A stretch of 64,000 bases of DNA, from the NCBI RefSeq assembly GCF_000300995.1, contig NZ_AMRJ01000011.1:1-64000 (forward strand), read 5' to 3'. The notes beneath the pieces were generated by a model. It had not been told where the DNA came from and made no database searches. It saw nothing but the letters and a program-made list of their open reading frames with translations. Positions 1 to 9,473 of this stretch are shown piece after piece (positions within the stretch are counted from its first letter, which is position 1; each line of letters opens with the position of its first letter). The DNA comes from Alcanivorax hongdengensis A-11-3. GTDB taxonomy: Bacteria > Pseudomonadota > Gammaproteobacteria > Pseudomonadales > Alcanivoracaceae. A program made the position numbers and the translations under genes.

Positions 1-30
1 GCCGGTGTGGTTGCCAAGATCACCGAGTAA
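1..30 (+). CDS. tuf: Elongation factor Tu, C-terminal end (partial)
   Basis: Only the last nine codons and the stop are in the window. They read AGVVAKITE, which fits the C-terminus of gammaproteobacterial EF-Tu. EF-Tu delivers aminoacyl-tRNA to the ribosome. In most relatives tufA is followed closely by rpsJ; here about 15.6 kb of alginate genes separates them. Identity rests on a short peptide plus the nearby ribosomal context. Confidence 0.75.
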   Translation, partial: AGVVAKITE

Positions 31-48
31 TTCGTTACCCGGTATCAG

Positions 49-78
49 AAAAAGGGTCGCTTCGGCGGCCCTTTTTTT
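49..78 (+). terminator. Rho-independent terminator of tuf
   Basis: An A-run leads into GGGTCGC (54-60), a TTCG tetraloop (61-64), the paired GCGGCCC (65-71, one G-T pair) and seven Ts. It should stop EF-Tu transcription, so the alginate genes need their own promoter. Bases 79-281 hold no gene and no convincing promoter. Confidence 0.9.
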
Positions 79-281
79 ATGCCCGTTGCACCAAAGTATA
101 GGGTGGGTGGTTGGCCAGCTTCGCCGACAGACTATCCCGCGATTTTTTCCTCTAGTAAGCCTTTCTCCTTTTGCTTTCGCGCTATACACATCCTGCCTTT
201 TTCGGCGTTAGATAGGGCTGCGCACCACCGGGATGGTCGGTGCGGGTTTGGGGATTGTGTTGTAGTTACGGGGGAAAGGAT

Positions 282-1595
282 ATGTCCACCATCGCTATCC
301 TGGGACTGGGATACGTAGGCGCCGTCTGTGCGGCCTGTTTCAGCAAGCGCGGCCACCATGTGATCGGCGTTGATGTCGATGCCGCCAAGGTTGCCAAGCT
401 AGGGCGCGGTGAAGCGCCCATCGTCGAGCACAAACTTTCCGATTATTTGCAGCAGGCGGTGGCCAACGGGCTGCTGACGGCCACCACGGACGCCGAAGCG
501 GCGGTCCGTGATGCCGATATGACGTTTATCTGCGTGGGGACGCCCAGCAACAGCGCCGGTGAACTGGAAACCGGTTACCTGCAGGCAGCCTGCCAGTCGG
601 TCGGGCAGGCACTGCGTGACAAGCCGGCCGGGCACTTGGTCGTGGTGCGCAGCACGGTGCTGCCGGGCACGGTGCGTCAATTGCTGCTGCCAATCATTGA
701 AGCGTGCTCTGGCAAGCGGGCGGGACGGGACTTTCTGCTCACCATGAACCCGGAGTTTCTGCGTGAATCCACCGCCATCAACGATTTCTTTCAGCCGCCG
801 ATGACAGTAATCGGTGCTCACAGTGAGGCCGCCGCCGAGGAGTTGGCCAAGCTCTATGCCGGCCTGGATGCCCCCATCATTCCCATGCAGCTGGAAGAAG
901 CGGAACTGGTCAAATATGCCTGTAATGCCTGGCATGCCACCAAGATTTCCTTCGCTAATGAAATCGGCAATATCGCCAAGCAGGCGGGCGTCGATGGCCG
1001 GCGGGTGATGGATGTCATCTGCCAGGACAACAAGCTCAATTTGTCCAACTACTACATGAAGCCGGGGTTTGCCTACGGTGGTTCCTGCCTGCCCAAGGAT
1101 GTGCGAGCGCTTAATGCCTGGTGTCAGGGGGCGGCGCTGCCTGCGCCGCTGCTGGCGTCCCTGTCCGGCAGCAACGCCAACCAGGTGCAGCGTGCCCTGG
1201 CCATGGTGCGCCAGGCCGGTGTGCGTAAGATCGGAATGCTGGGGTTGAGCTTCAAACCGGGTACCGATGACCTGCGAGAGAGCCCGCTGGTGGAGCTGGC
1301 CAGCCGACTACTGGCTGACGGATTCGAGCTGACCATCTATGACAGCAATGTGGCCTATGCCGCCGAGCACAGCCCGGTGGCCGACCAGTTGTGGGCGACT
1401 TACCAGCCGTTGTTGCAGCGGCTGGTGGCATCCGTAGAGCAGCTGGTAGATGCCAGTGAAGCGGTGATCATGGGGCACGCCATTCCGGAATTCAGGGTGG
1501 TGGCCGACACGCTCAACAGCGGTCGGCTTTTGATTGATCTGTGTGGCTATCTGCCGGGCATTTCACAGGGTGACCGGCAGGGAATCTGCTGGTAA
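282..1595 (+). CDS. algD: GDP-mannose 6-dehydrogenase AlgD
   Basis: Oxidises GDP-mannose to GDP-mannuronate with two NAD+, the committed step of alginate synthesis in the cytoplasm. The protein is 437 residues, as in Pseudomonas. The NAD-binding GLGYVG lies at residues 8-13 and the catalytic cysteine is Cys269 in GGSCLPKD. The conserved NPEFLRES, LSFKPGTDDLRESP and terminal GICW are all present. The start at 282 is preferred over an in-frame ATG at 240 because GGGGAAAGGA precedes it and the protein then begins MSTIAILGLGYVG. It is the first gene of the plus-strand alginate operon; alg8 follows after 6 bp. Confidence 0.97.
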   Translation: MSTIAILGLGYVGAVCAACFSKRGHHVIGVDVDAAKVAKLGRGEAPIVEHKLSDYLQQAVANGLLTATTDAEAAVRDADMTFICVGTPSNSAGELETGYLQAACQSVGQALRDKPAGHLVVVRSTVLPGTVRQLLLPIIEACSGKRAGRDFLLTMNPEFLRESTAINDFFQPPMTVIGAHSEAAAEELAKLYAGLDAPIIPMQLEEAELVKYACNAWHATKISFANEIGNIAKQAGVDGRRVMDVICQDNKLNLSNYYMKPGFAYGGSCLPKDVRALNAWCQGAALPAPLLASLSGSNANQVQRALAMVRQAGVRKIGMLGLSFKPGTDDLRESPLVELASRLLADGFELTIYDSNVAYAAEHSPVADQLWATYQPLLQRLVASVEQLVDASEAVIMGHAIPEFRVVADTLNSGRLLIDLCGYLPGISQGDRQGICW

Positions 1596-1601
1596 GCCGC
1601 C

Positions 1602-3068
1602 ATGAAACAGCTCGGTGAATGGATGCTGTGGCTTGCCGTGGTGGCGGGGCTGGCGTTGCTGATTGAGCCAGCCTATCTGGACAGCAATGACAAGCGCTTC
1701 ATCCTGCTGATCGGTGCCATTGGCCTGTGGCGTTACGGCAACGGTGCCATACACCTGCTGCGGGCCTGCTATTTCATGCAGGTGGCGTTTCCGCGATGGC
1801 GTCGTACCCTGTCTCGAAATCCCGAGGCCTACCTGCCGGGCCATGTCTATCTGGTGGTAACCAGCTTTCGGATTCCCGCAGCGACCACCTGGACGGTTTA
1901 TGCCAGCGTTTTCCGGGAGGCGATTCAGTGCGGCGTGCCCGCCACCGTGGTGGTGTCGATTGTGGAGCGCGGTGATGAGCGGCTGATTCGCCAGTGCTGG
2001 CAGACCTTCGATCCGCAGCAACGCCTGCGCCTGATTATTTGCCGGGCCCGCGGTACTGGCAAGCGTGATGGCCTGGCCATGGCATTTCGGGCGGTCAGTC
2101 GCACCATGCCGGACCGAAACGCGGTGGTGGGTGTGATTGATGGGGATACCATGCTGGCACCGAACTGCGTGCGTGATTCGGTGGGTTTTTTTGCCCTGAT
2201 GCCACGACTGGGTGGCCTGACCACCAATGAGCAGTGTGTGGTGCATGGCAGCCGGGCCATGCGTGACTGGCATACCATGCGTTTTGCCCAGCGCCACCTG
2301 AACATGTGTTCCATGGCGCTGTCGCGGCGTGTGCTGACAATGACCGGGCGTATGTCCTTTTTCCGGGCCGCAGTACTGACCTCGCCGGCCTTTATCGCCG
2401 ATGTGGAATCGGATTATCTGCAACACTGGCGACTGGGGCGCTTTCGTTTTCTCACCGGCGATGACAAGTCCAGCTGGAACTCCCTGATGAGTATGGGCTG
2501 GGATACTTTCTATGTACCGGATGCCCATACCCTGACCGTGGAGCATCCACCTCATCCCCGTTTTGTGCCGGCCACCCTGCAGCTGATGTTTCGCTGGTAC
2601 GGCAATTCGCTGCGTCAGAATCTGCGCGCCACTCGCCTGGGCTGGCGGCGTCTGGGACTGTTCGCCAGCTATGTGCTCTACGACCAGCGCATCAGTATGT
2701 GGACCTGTCTGATCGGTTTGGGCGCGGCGCTGGGGCTGGGGCTGCTACAGAACATTCAGCTGCTGCTGGTCTATCTGTTCTGGATTGCACTGTCGCGCAC
2801 GCTGGTAACGATCCTGCTGACGCTGACCTACCACCCGGTGGGGCCGCTGTATCCGGTATTGCTCTATTACAACCAGATCGTCGGTTCTCTGGTGAAGATC
2901 TATGCCCTGTTTCACCTCGACCGGCAAAGCTGGACACGGCAGAAGACACGCCTGGCGGCACGTTCTGGCGGGTTTGATGTGGCGCTGGCGCGCGTGAGCT
3001 CAAAAACCATGCTGGTGTCGGCATTGGCGCTCTTCACCGGCGGGATCTATTTGTTGACGACGGCTTGA
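1602..3068 (+). CDS. alg8: Alginate polymerase, glycosyltransferase Alg8
   Basis: Family 2 membrane glycosyltransferase that polymerises mannuronate from GDP-mannuronate and passes the chain across the inner membrane together with Alg44. It has 488 residues, close to the Pseudomonas protein. An N-terminal membrane segment precedes the cytoplasmic catalytic domain; visible motifs are GTGKRDGLA, the DGD metal/nucleotide motif (Asp180, Asp182), the ESD-like VESDYLQHWRLGRF (Asp271) and LTGDDKSSW. Several hydrophobic segments form the C-terminal half, and LYYNQIVGSLVKIY is typical of Alg8. Confidence 0.97.
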   Translation: MKQLGEWMLWLAVVAGLALLIEPAYLDSNDKRFILLIGAIGLWRYGNGAIHLLRACYFMQVAFPRWRRTLSRNPEAYLPGHVYLVVTSFRIPAATTWTVYASVFREAIQCGVPATVVVSIVERGDERLIRQCWQTFDPQQRLRLIICRARGTGKRDGLAMAFRAVSRTMPDRNAVVGVIDGDTMLAPNCVRDSVGFFALMPRLGGLTTNEQCVVHGSRAMRDWHTMRFAQRHLNMCSMALSRRVLTMTGRMSFFRAAVLTSPAFIADVESDYLQHWRLGRFRFLTGDDKSSWNSLMSMGWDTFYVPDAHTLTVEHPPHPRFVPATLQLMFRWYGNSLRQNLRATRLGWRRLGLFASYVLYDQRISMWTCLIGLGAALGLGLLQNIQLLLVYLFWIALSRTLVTILLTLTYHPVGPLYPVLLYYNQIVGSLVKIYALFHLDRQSWTRQKTRLAARSGGFDVALARVSSKTMLVSALALFTGGIYLLTTA

Positions 3069-3100
3069 ACCGTTTTCGGGTCGTCAGGAGGGAAGCCACC

Positions 3101-4234
3101 ATGGAAGAAAAGCAGTTTCGGCCAGTGCATGAATCGCAGGAAGAGCGTCAGTACGTACGCGTACAGCTCAAGGGTAGCCTGCGCCTGCGCATGCAGAGCC
3201 CGGTCAAGGGCATTTTTGCGCTGGAGGATGTGTCGCTGGGCGGGCTGGCGTTCAACGCGGGCAAGGTGTCCTTGCCGGAGGGCACGCTGTGCCACGCTGA
3301 AGTGGTCTTTCGGCTGGGCCGAGCCAATCTGGCCATGCCGATCAGCTTCAAGGTGATTTACCAGGATCCGGATAGTGAGCGAGTGGGGGGGCAGTTTACC
3401 GTCATTGACCAGAAAAACAGCGACCTGCTGCGCCTGCTGATTGGTAATTATCTGGCCGGTGAGCTGACTGCCCTGGATGACGTCATCGACAACATGACCC
3501 GGGACAATTATGTCAGCGGTCGCAAGAAAAGTGATGATGCCCAGCGCCGCTGGCCCGACCGGCTGCGGGCATTGTTCGGTAGTCTGGTGTTTTTTGCGCT
3601 CGGTCTGGCGGCGCTGACTTTCATGGGCACCAAGCTTTACCAGCATCTCTTTGAGGTCAAGGCCACCCAAGCCTGGGTAGCGCTGGAGGGTCACACCCTG
3701 ATGATGCCGCAGAACGGTTATGTGCAAATGCTGATAGAGCCACAGACAACCACGGTGGCAAAAGGGCAGCCCCTGCTGACCGTGTCATCGCAACTGGTGG
3801 CCCGGCTCAACAAGGGCGTGTTGCTCAATGATCTGTCAGAGAAAAAGATGCGCGCTCTGGTGGATGCGGCCATCTTCGAGGTGACCCTCAACAGCCCCTG
3901 CGACTGTGAGATTACCCGGCGTGAGGTTAGCGACGGGGAGTACGTCTACGAACGAAGTCCACTGCTCACCCTGGTGGACAGCAAAAAACCGCCCCGCATT
4001 GAGGCGCTGTTTGACGTGCCACTACAGTCCCTGCCGGCACGGGTGGGGGAGGCGGTGACGGTGCGTTATGTGGATGGCGCCCGTGACCCGGGGGCCCGCA
4101 TCAGTGCGCTTGCCCTGGATCAGGATAGCGGCATGATTCGCATGACCATCACCCCGCAACGTCCGCTGGCTAGCCACGACCAGCATCAACCCGTTGCCGT
4201 TACGGTGCAGCCCACATGGCTATCAGAGTTCTGA
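3101..4234 (+). CDS. alg44: c-di-GMP-binding alginate co-polymerase Alg44
   Basis: Inner-membrane partner of Alg8 that activates polymerisation when c-di-GMP binds its PilZ domain. The protein is 377 residues. The PilZ signature is intact: RxxxR at 16-20 (RQYVR) and DxSxxG at 43-48 (DVSLGG). A membrane helix lies around 165-185 (LFGSLVFFALGLAALTF). The periplasmic part resembles a membrane-fusion protein and keeps the SPCDC motif seen in Pseudomonas Alg44. The ATG at 3101 has AGGAGGG 7-13 bases upstream; an upstream TTG at 3065 has no such signal. The 3' end overlaps algK by 19 bp. Confidence 0.95.
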   Translation: MEEKQFRPVHESQEERQYVRVQLKGSLRLRMQSPVKGIFALEDVSLGGLAFNAGKVSLPEGTLCHAEVVFRLGRANLAMPISFKVIYQDPDSERVGGQFTVIDQKNSDLLRLLIGNYLAGELTALDDVIDNMTRDNYVSGRKKSDDAQRRWPDRLRALFGSLVFFALGLAALTFMGTKLYQHLFEVKATQAWVALEGHTLMMPQNGYVQMLIEPQTTTVAKGQPLLTVSSQLVARLNKGVLLNDLSEKKMRALVDAAIFEVTLNSPCDCEITRREVSDGEYVYERSPLLTLVDSKKPPRIEALFDVPLQSLPARVGEAVTVRYVDGARDPGARISALALDQDSGMIRMTITPQRPLASHDQHQPVAVTVQPTWLSEF

Positions 4235-5562
4235 TCATGATGCTGCCGCTATGGCTGATGGCCTGCCAGATGCCGGCGGATACGCGGCTGGCCCGATATC
4301 AGTTGGCCCAGGGAGAGGCGGAGCCAGCGCGCCAGCAGCTGCGGGTGCTGGCCGAGGCTGGCGATGCCTCGGCTCAGGTGGAGTACGGCAAGTTGGTGGC
4401 CGCCGACGAGGGCGCCAGCCCCGCCGAGGCCATGATGTGGTACCAGCGGGCCTGGGCCCAGCAGGATTACAGCGCCGGCCCCGCCAGCCTGCGCCTGTTC
4501 AAGCGTTACCAGGGCAGCATGGCCATTGGCGAGCAGCGCGCCCGGGCCATGCTGGTACCGTTGCGCCCGCGCGAAAGTGAACAGGATCTGCGCCTGGCTC
4601 TGGATGTGGCGGTGTTGTATCCCGGCGCGGCCAGCGAAGCACAGTGGCTGCAGTGGTTGTCGCTTTATCGGCGCAGTTGCATCCAGGACTGTTTCCTGGG
4701 CACCTACAGTGGCCGTTATCACCAGCAGCTGGGCCAGTTCGAGCAAGCGGAAAAAGCCTATCTGTCGGTATTGCACCGTGATCCCAGAGCCGTGGAGTTT
4801 CTCCAGGAAATGGATGAGGCGCTGGGCCAGGTGTCCCGTTTCGTGGAACAGGTGCGTGGCATCAGGGATGTGGCGTCGCTGGACGGGGACTATTGTCTGA
4901 GAGTGGCCACCCTGGTGAAGGCAAGTCTGGCCCCGGGCCAGCATGACAGCCTGGTCATGGACTGGCTGCAACGGGCCCGCGAGAAGGGCAGCACGGCGGC
5001 GATTCAGGAACAGCTCAGCTACATGCTGATGTGGCCGGATTTCTATGACTACTCGCGCTTTACCGATACGGTCACCGCGCTGATGCCGTATCAGCCCCGG
5101 ATTGCCACCTTTTACCGGGCGCAGGGGGATTTGCAGGAGCAATGGTTTCATCTGAGGCCGGAGCGGGCCGAGGCCGATTTACTGGCCCTGTTGGATCAGG
5201 GGTTTGTGCAGGCGTCCCTGCCTTTGGCCTCCCTCTATGAAAAGGGATTCCTCGGTGAGTCGGACATGGCACAGGCGGTGCACTATTACAGCCTGGCGGC
5301 GGAGGCCGGCCTGTCCAATGGCGATGAGGCCCTGGCATCGATCTACGCCAGCGGGCGCGGCATTGCCAAGGACCCGATCCGCGCCTATGCCCACAGCCAG
5401 GCAGCCCAGGTACTGTTGCCGCGCACCGCCAGCCCGGCACCGGTGGAGGACGTGCCGCTGCCGGACAGCCTGCTACCCGCTGCCCGGCAGGCTGCCCAGG
5501 CATTGATCGCCAAACGCAGAAGCTGGCTGGAGGAGCAATTCCATGTTGCTGTCGCGCCTTAG
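4216..5562 (+). CDS. algK: Alginate export lipoprotein AlgK
   Basis: Outer-membrane lipoprotein with TPR/Sel1-like repeats that scaffolds the periplasmic alginate complex and helps place AlgE. It has 448 residues. The signal peptide ends in the lipobox LMAC with the lipidated Cys17. Sel1-like helices are clear near the C-terminus (ALASIYASGRGIAKDPIRAYA). Sequence divergence from Pseudomonas AlgK is high, as is usual for this subunit, so part of the identification comes from its position between alg44 and algE. It overlaps both neighbours by about 20 bp. Confidence 0.88.
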   Translation: MAIRVLIMMLPLWLMACQMPADTRLARYQLAQGEAEPARQQLRVLAEAGDASAQVEYGKLVAADEGASPAEAMMWYQRAWAQQDYSAGPASLRLFKRYQGSMAIGEQRARAMLVPLRPRESEQDLRLALDVAVLYPGAASEAQWLQWLSLYRRSCIQDCFLGTYSGRYHQQLGQFEQAEKAYLSVLHRDPRAVEFLQEMDEALGQVSRFVEQVRGIRDVASLDGDYCLRVATLVKASLAPGQHDSLVMDWLQRAREKGSTAAIQEQLSYMLMWPDFYDYSRFTDTVTALMPYQPRIATFYRAQGDLQEQWFHLRPERAEADLLALLDQGFVQASLPLASLYEKGFLGESDMAQAVHYYSLAAEAGLSNGDEALASIYASGRGIAKDPIRAYAHSQAAQVLLPRTASPAPVEDVPLPDSLLPAARQAAQALIAKRRSWLEEQFHVAVAP

Positions 5563-6910
5563 TCTGCTGCTGGCCTGTTGGCCTCTTTGCCTGCAGGCAG
5601 CGCCTCTGCCGCGTCACGAGTTTGACCAGCGGCTGTATCTGAGCGCCGGTGAATCACCGGATTATCAATCCCGTTTCATGGACGCAGATACCGAGCCCAA
5701 CGGTGTGCTGCGTTATGAGCCCCGTTATCAGTGGCGCTCGGATACCAGCGAGTGGCACCGCTGGGATGCCCAGCTGCGTGCCAAGTTTCTGGTTTCCGCA
5801 GGGCAGGCCAGTAGCCTGCAGGTGGATGACACCGGTCAGGTGGAGGAAGACGAACAATACGCGGAACTGCGGGATGCCTGGGTCCGGCGGCGCATGCTGG
5901 TGGGGCAGCCGGCCCTGTCGCTGGTGCTGGGGCGGCAAAGTTTCAAGGATGACGAAGGCTTGTACTGGGACTTTCCGCTGGAAAGCCTGTCGCTGCAATA
6001 CCAGGCCAGCCGCTGGCGTGGCCAGCTGACCCTCGGCCAGCAACTGGCCAGCTGGCGCAGTGATGGCTCGCAACTGGACCCGCGCGCCGAGGACATCCGG
6101 CGAGTGCTTTTCTCCCTGGGCCATCAATGGCGACCCGGACACTGGTGGGATTGGCGAATCCATGGCCAGCAGGATGCGTCCGGTCGACAGACCGAGCGGT
6201 TGAGTGAGCAGCTGGATGGGCAGGACTTTGATGGTGTCTGGGCCGGCCTGCGGTTGGCCGGGGAGAGCGGTAGCGATAACCATGCCGGCTATATCGTCAA
6301 TGCCATCTACCAGTATGGCGAACTTCGCCGTTACGGGGTGTCAGGGGGGCAAAGTGAAAAACTGTCCCAGAAAGTGATCGAGGGCGGGCTGTTCACCGCC
6401 GATCTTTATGGCCGGCTGGACAGCTTGTCATGGCGTCCCACCCTGGGCGTGCGTATGGGGACGACCAATAGCCCCGGCAATGCCAATGACGGTTATTTTG
6501 AAAACAGTGCCATGAGTAATCGCCGGCTGGGGGTGGCGGACCTGTCCACCAGTATTCTCGGCGACATGCTGGATTTTGAAATGCACAACCTGGCCTTTGG
6601 TGCCGCCTATTATCGCCAGCAGTTATGGCCCCGTGCCGAAATGGAAATCATGGCCGGCAGTCTTCAGCGGCGTAATGAGCAGCTCCCGTCGCGCAGCAAT
6701 ATCCGCAACCCCCAGCTGCCCGGCGACAAGGATCTGGGGCGGTTGCTGAATCTTTCCTTTGGCTGGCGCGCCTTCCCCCGGGCGGTGACGGAGAACCGCC
6801 AGATGCGTCTGTCGACGCGAGTGAGTTATTCCATGTTTGATATGGGCGATGCCTACCAGCGACCCGAGCCGGTGCATCAGGTGCTGCTGATCATCGCAGG
6901 GAGGTGGTGA
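5543..6910 (+). CDS. algE: Alginate export outer-membrane porin AlgE
   Basis: Eighteen-strand outer-membrane barrel through which alginate leaves the cell. It has 455 residues, slightly shorter than Pseudomonas AlgE (490). A signal peptide ends near LQAAP. The body alternates aromatic and polar strands and carries many Arg residues expected to line an anion-selective channel, including LRDAWVRRRMLVGQPALS and VLGRQSFKDDEGLYWDF. It ends in a strand closing with Trp (VLLIIAGRW). Coding overlaps algK by 20 bp. Confidence 0.92.
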   Translation: MLLSRLSLLLACWPLCLQAAPLPRHEFDQRLYLSAGESPDYQSRFMDADTEPNGVLRYEPRYQWRSDTSEWHRWDAQLRAKFLVSAGQASSLQVDDTGQVEEDEQYAELRDAWVRRRMLVGQPALSLVLGRQSFKDDEGLYWDFPLESLSLQYQASRWRGQLTLGQQLASWRSDGSQLDPRAEDIRRVLFSLGHQWRPGHWWDWRIHGQQDASGRQTERLSEQLDGQDFDGVWAGLRLAGESGSDNHAGYIVNAIYQYGELRRYGVSGGQSEKLSQKVIEGGLFTADLYGRLDSLSWRPTLGVRMGTTNSPGNANDGYFENSAMSNRRLGVADLSTSILGDMLDFEMHNLAFGAAYYRQQLWPRAEMEIMAGSLQRRNEQLPSRSNIRNPQLPGDKDLGRLLNLSFGWRAFPRAVTENRQMRLSTRVSYSMFDMGDAYQRPEPVHQVLLIIAGRW

Positions 6911-6912
6911 CC

Positions 6913-8331
6913 ATGGTTTTTTCATCCAATCTTTTTGTCTTCCTGTTCCTGCCGCTGTTTCTGGTGGCCTATTACCTGACGCCGACCCGGGGGCGAAATC
7001 TGACCATTCTGCTGGGCAGCTATCTGTTCTATGCCTGGTGGCGTCCGGATTTTCTGTTGCTGTTTGTGGCGATCACCCTGTGGAATTACGCCTTTGCTCT
7101 GGCGCTGGAGCGCTATCGCCAGACGCCCCGTTGTTTCTGGTGGCTGATGCTGGGGATTGTGGGGGACCTGGGGGCGCTGGGCTATTTCAAATATGCCAAC
7201 TTCGGCGTTGATACCATCAGTGCGCTGCTGGTCTCCGTGGGGCTGAATCCGTTTTTCCTGGAAAAAATCATTCTGCCGCTGGGTATCTCCTTCTACACCT
7301 TCCAGGCCATGGCCTACCTGGTGGATGTCTACCGTGGTGACGCCCGGCCCACTCGCAGCTTTATCAATTTTGCGGCCTTTATTTCTTTTTTTCCGCAGCT
7401 GATAGCCGGCCCCATTCTTCGTTATCGAAACCTGGAAAAACAGTTCGAAAAGCGCAGCCATTCCATGGAGCTGTTTTCCCTGGGGGCCAGCCGTTTTCTG
7501 TTGGGCTTTGTCAAAAAAGTGCTGATTGCCGACAGCATCGCGCCGGTGGCCAGTTATCTGATGGCAGCTCCTGAGCCGGGTTTCGTGGACAGCTTCTTTG
7601 GTGTGTTGTGTTCCACCATGCAGCTGTACTTCGATTTCTCCGGTTATTCAGACATGGCCATAGGCCTGGGCATGATGATGGGCTTTCGTTTCAATGAGAA
7701 TTTCAATCAGCCCCTGATCTGCCAGAGCGTTACCGAATTCTGGCAGCGCTGGCATATCACCCTGTCCCAGTGGTTACGCGACTATCTGTATCGGCCGCTG
7801 AAGAAAACCCTCAACTGGTCCGTGCCCGCGGCCACCTTCGCCACCCTGACTCTGGCCGGTCTCTGGCATGGCGCGGATATGGCTTTCGTGCTGTGGGGGG
7901 CAGCACTGGGCGGCATGATGGTGGTGGAACGGCGTCTTGGCTGGGTCACTGACAAGGGGGCGCCTTATTCGGTATGGAAAAATATCGGCACGCTCTGCTT
8001 TCTCTGGTTTATCTGGCCGCTGTTTCTGACCGGCAATGTGCCCGATGCCACCCGGATCATGAAAGGGTTGCTGGGTTTCAACGGCGTTGGTGGGCTTCAC
8101 AACATGGTGCTGTGGGCTTCGCCCATGACGATATTTTTCTGTGTGGTGGCGATTGCCTGGGAGCGCACGGCAGGTTTCTACAACAAGCGTTTCTACCTGG
8201 GGCTCAATAGCGGCAATGTGTTTCAGGATATCAGCGGCTGGCGGGTTCCCCTGTTGTGGGCCGGCTTTGCCCTGGCAGTGACCCGCCTGTCGGCGGAGTC
8301 GTTCTCTCCCTTCCTCTACTTCCAGTTCTAG
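6913..8331 (+). CDS. algI: Alginate O-acetyltransferase, MBOAT protein AlgI
   Basis: Polytopic inner-membrane protein of the MBOAT family that takes acetyl groups from a cytoplasmic donor and passes them across the membrane for alginate O-acetylation. It has 472 residues. It begins MVFSSNLFVFLFLPLFL and ends SAESFSPFLYFQF, both near-identical to Pseudomonas AlgI. Conserved QLYFDFSGYSDMAIGLG, FWQRWHITLSQWLRDYLY and the membrane histidine in LAGLWHGA are present. The ATG at 6913 follows GGGAGGTGG. Here algI directly follows algE; in Pseudomonas algG, algX and algL lie between them. Confidence 0.96.
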   Translation: MVFSSNLFVFLFLPLFLVAYYLTPTRGRNLTILLGSYLFYAWWRPDFLLLFVAITLWNYAFALALERYRQTPRCFWWLMLGIVGDLGALGYFKYANFGVDTISALLVSVGLNPFFLEKIILPLGISFYTFQAMAYLVDVYRGDARPTRSFINFAAFISFFPQLIAGPILRYRNLEKQFEKRSHSMELFSLGASRFLLGFVKKVLIADSIAPVASYLMAAPEPGFVDSFFGVLCSTMQLYFDFSGYSDMAIGLGMMMGFRFNENFNQPLICQSVTEFWQRWHITLSQWLRDYLYRPLKKTLNWSVPAATFATLTLAGLWHGADMAFVLWGAALGGMMVVERRLGWVTDKGAPYSVWKNIGTLCFLWFIWPLFLTGNVPDATRIMKGLLGFNGVGGLHNMVLWASPMTIFFCVVAIAWERTAGFYNKRFYLGLNSGNVFQDISGWRVPLLWAGFALAVTRLSAESFSPFLYFQF

Positions 8332-8333
8332 CC

Positions 8334-9473
8334 ATGATTGCGATAAAGCGAGCTTCACACATCAACGGGTGGTTGTTCCTGCTGGCAATGGGCGCGGGGT
8401 TGTTGTCGCTGCTGGCGCCGGTGGGCCATTTCTTCATGACTGGCACGGCTGCCTGGCAACAGTTCCGCGACGGTGAGCTGGTACGCCACCTGGAGAAGCA
8501 GGTGGATGAGGCCTTTGTGCTGCGCCAGCCTTCCATCGCCCTGTGGGCTGATATGAACTATCTGCTGTTCCGTGCCGGGCGCCCCGGTGTGCTGGTGGGT
8601 GATAACGGCTGGCTGTTTACCCGCGAAGAGTTCTATTTCGACCGGCACAACGAGACGGCCCTGGAGCAGAACCTGCAGCAGATACAGCTGGCCACCTGTG
8701 ACCTGCAGCGCCGTGGTAAACAGGTACTGATGCTGCCCCTGCCGGCCAAGCGCCGCCTCTACGGGCAGCGGGTAGCTACGGCGGTGGTGCCGGCCATGGA
8801 GGCACTGTATCCGCGGGTCACCGGCGCCTTTGCCAACGATGGCCTGGCGTGGATCAATGCCCTGCAGATTCTGGAGCAGGCCGCCCCGCAACAGCCGGTG
8901 TTCATGCGCACCGATACTCACTGGAGCCCGGCGGGGGCCAGCGCCGTGGCCGCTGGCGTGGCGGCGGCACTGACATTACCTGGTCAGCACGACTATCACA
9001 CCGAGGAAGTGGCGGTGCAGCCCTATCAGGGCGACCTGTTACGTTATTTACCCACCAGCACGGGTATCGGCCCGCAACGCAGCGAGCCCCTGGCCCGCTA
9101 CCAGACCGCCCCCCGTGAGGTGGCGGACGATGCCGCCGCACTGCTGGGGGACAGCATGCCGGCGGTGGCCCTGGTGGGTACCAGCTACAGCGCCATGGAT
9201 GAATGGCACTTCCCCGGTTTTCTGCAGCAGCAGCTGGGCCAGGACGTATTGGTCTTTGCTCTGGAAGCGAAGGGCCCTTTCCAGGCGTTTCGCGAGTTCC
9301 TCGACAGTCCCGCCGCCAATGATCCCCGGGTCAGGTACGTGATCTGGGAGGTGCCGGAGCGGGCCCTGATTCAACCCATGAACGCTATCGTAACGGGAGA
9401 TAACCATGCGTGCCTGGATCATCGTCGTGAGTCTGGTTCTGCTGTCGCCGGTCTGGGCGGCACAGGACGGTAA
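8334..9473 (+). CDS. algJ: Alginate O-acetylation protein AlgJ
   Basis: Periplasm-facing, membrane-anchored SGNH-like acetyltransferase working with AlgI, AlgF and AlgX. It has 379 residues. An N-terminal membrane anchor (GWLFLLAMGAGLLSLLAPVG) is followed by the family's DNGWLFTREE, the DxH motif in RTDTHWSPAG and the serine motif in GTSYSAM. The start lies 2 bp after algI. The last 22 or so codons run into algF in another frame, a 68-bp overlap; the conserved part appears to end near VPERALIQ, so this tail may be recent. Confidence 0.92.
   Translation: MIAIKRASHINGWLFLLAMGAGLLSLLAPVGHFFMTGTAAWQQFRDGELVRHLEKQVDEAFVLRQPSIALWADMNYLLFRAGRPGVLVGDNGWLFTREEFYFDRHNETALEQNLQQIQLATCDLQRRGKQVLMLPLPAKRRLYGQRVATAVVPAMEALYPRVTGAFANDGLAWINALQILEQAAPQQPVFMRTDTHWSPAGASAVAAGVAAALTLPGQHDYHTEEVAVQPYQGDLLRYLPTSTGIGPQRSEPLARYQTAPREVADDAAALLGDSMPAVALVGTSYSAMDEWHFPGFLQQQLGQDVLVFALEAKGPFQAFREFLDSPAANDPRVRYVIWEVPERALIQPMNAIVTGDNHACLDHRRESGSAVAGLGGTGR

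Noticed and set aside
79..281. Promoter or AlgU-type site for algD
   Set aside because: Searched for GAACTT-N16/17-TCTGA and for sigma-70 pairs. TATACA (183-188) has no acceptable -35, and nothing matched AlgU well enough to report.
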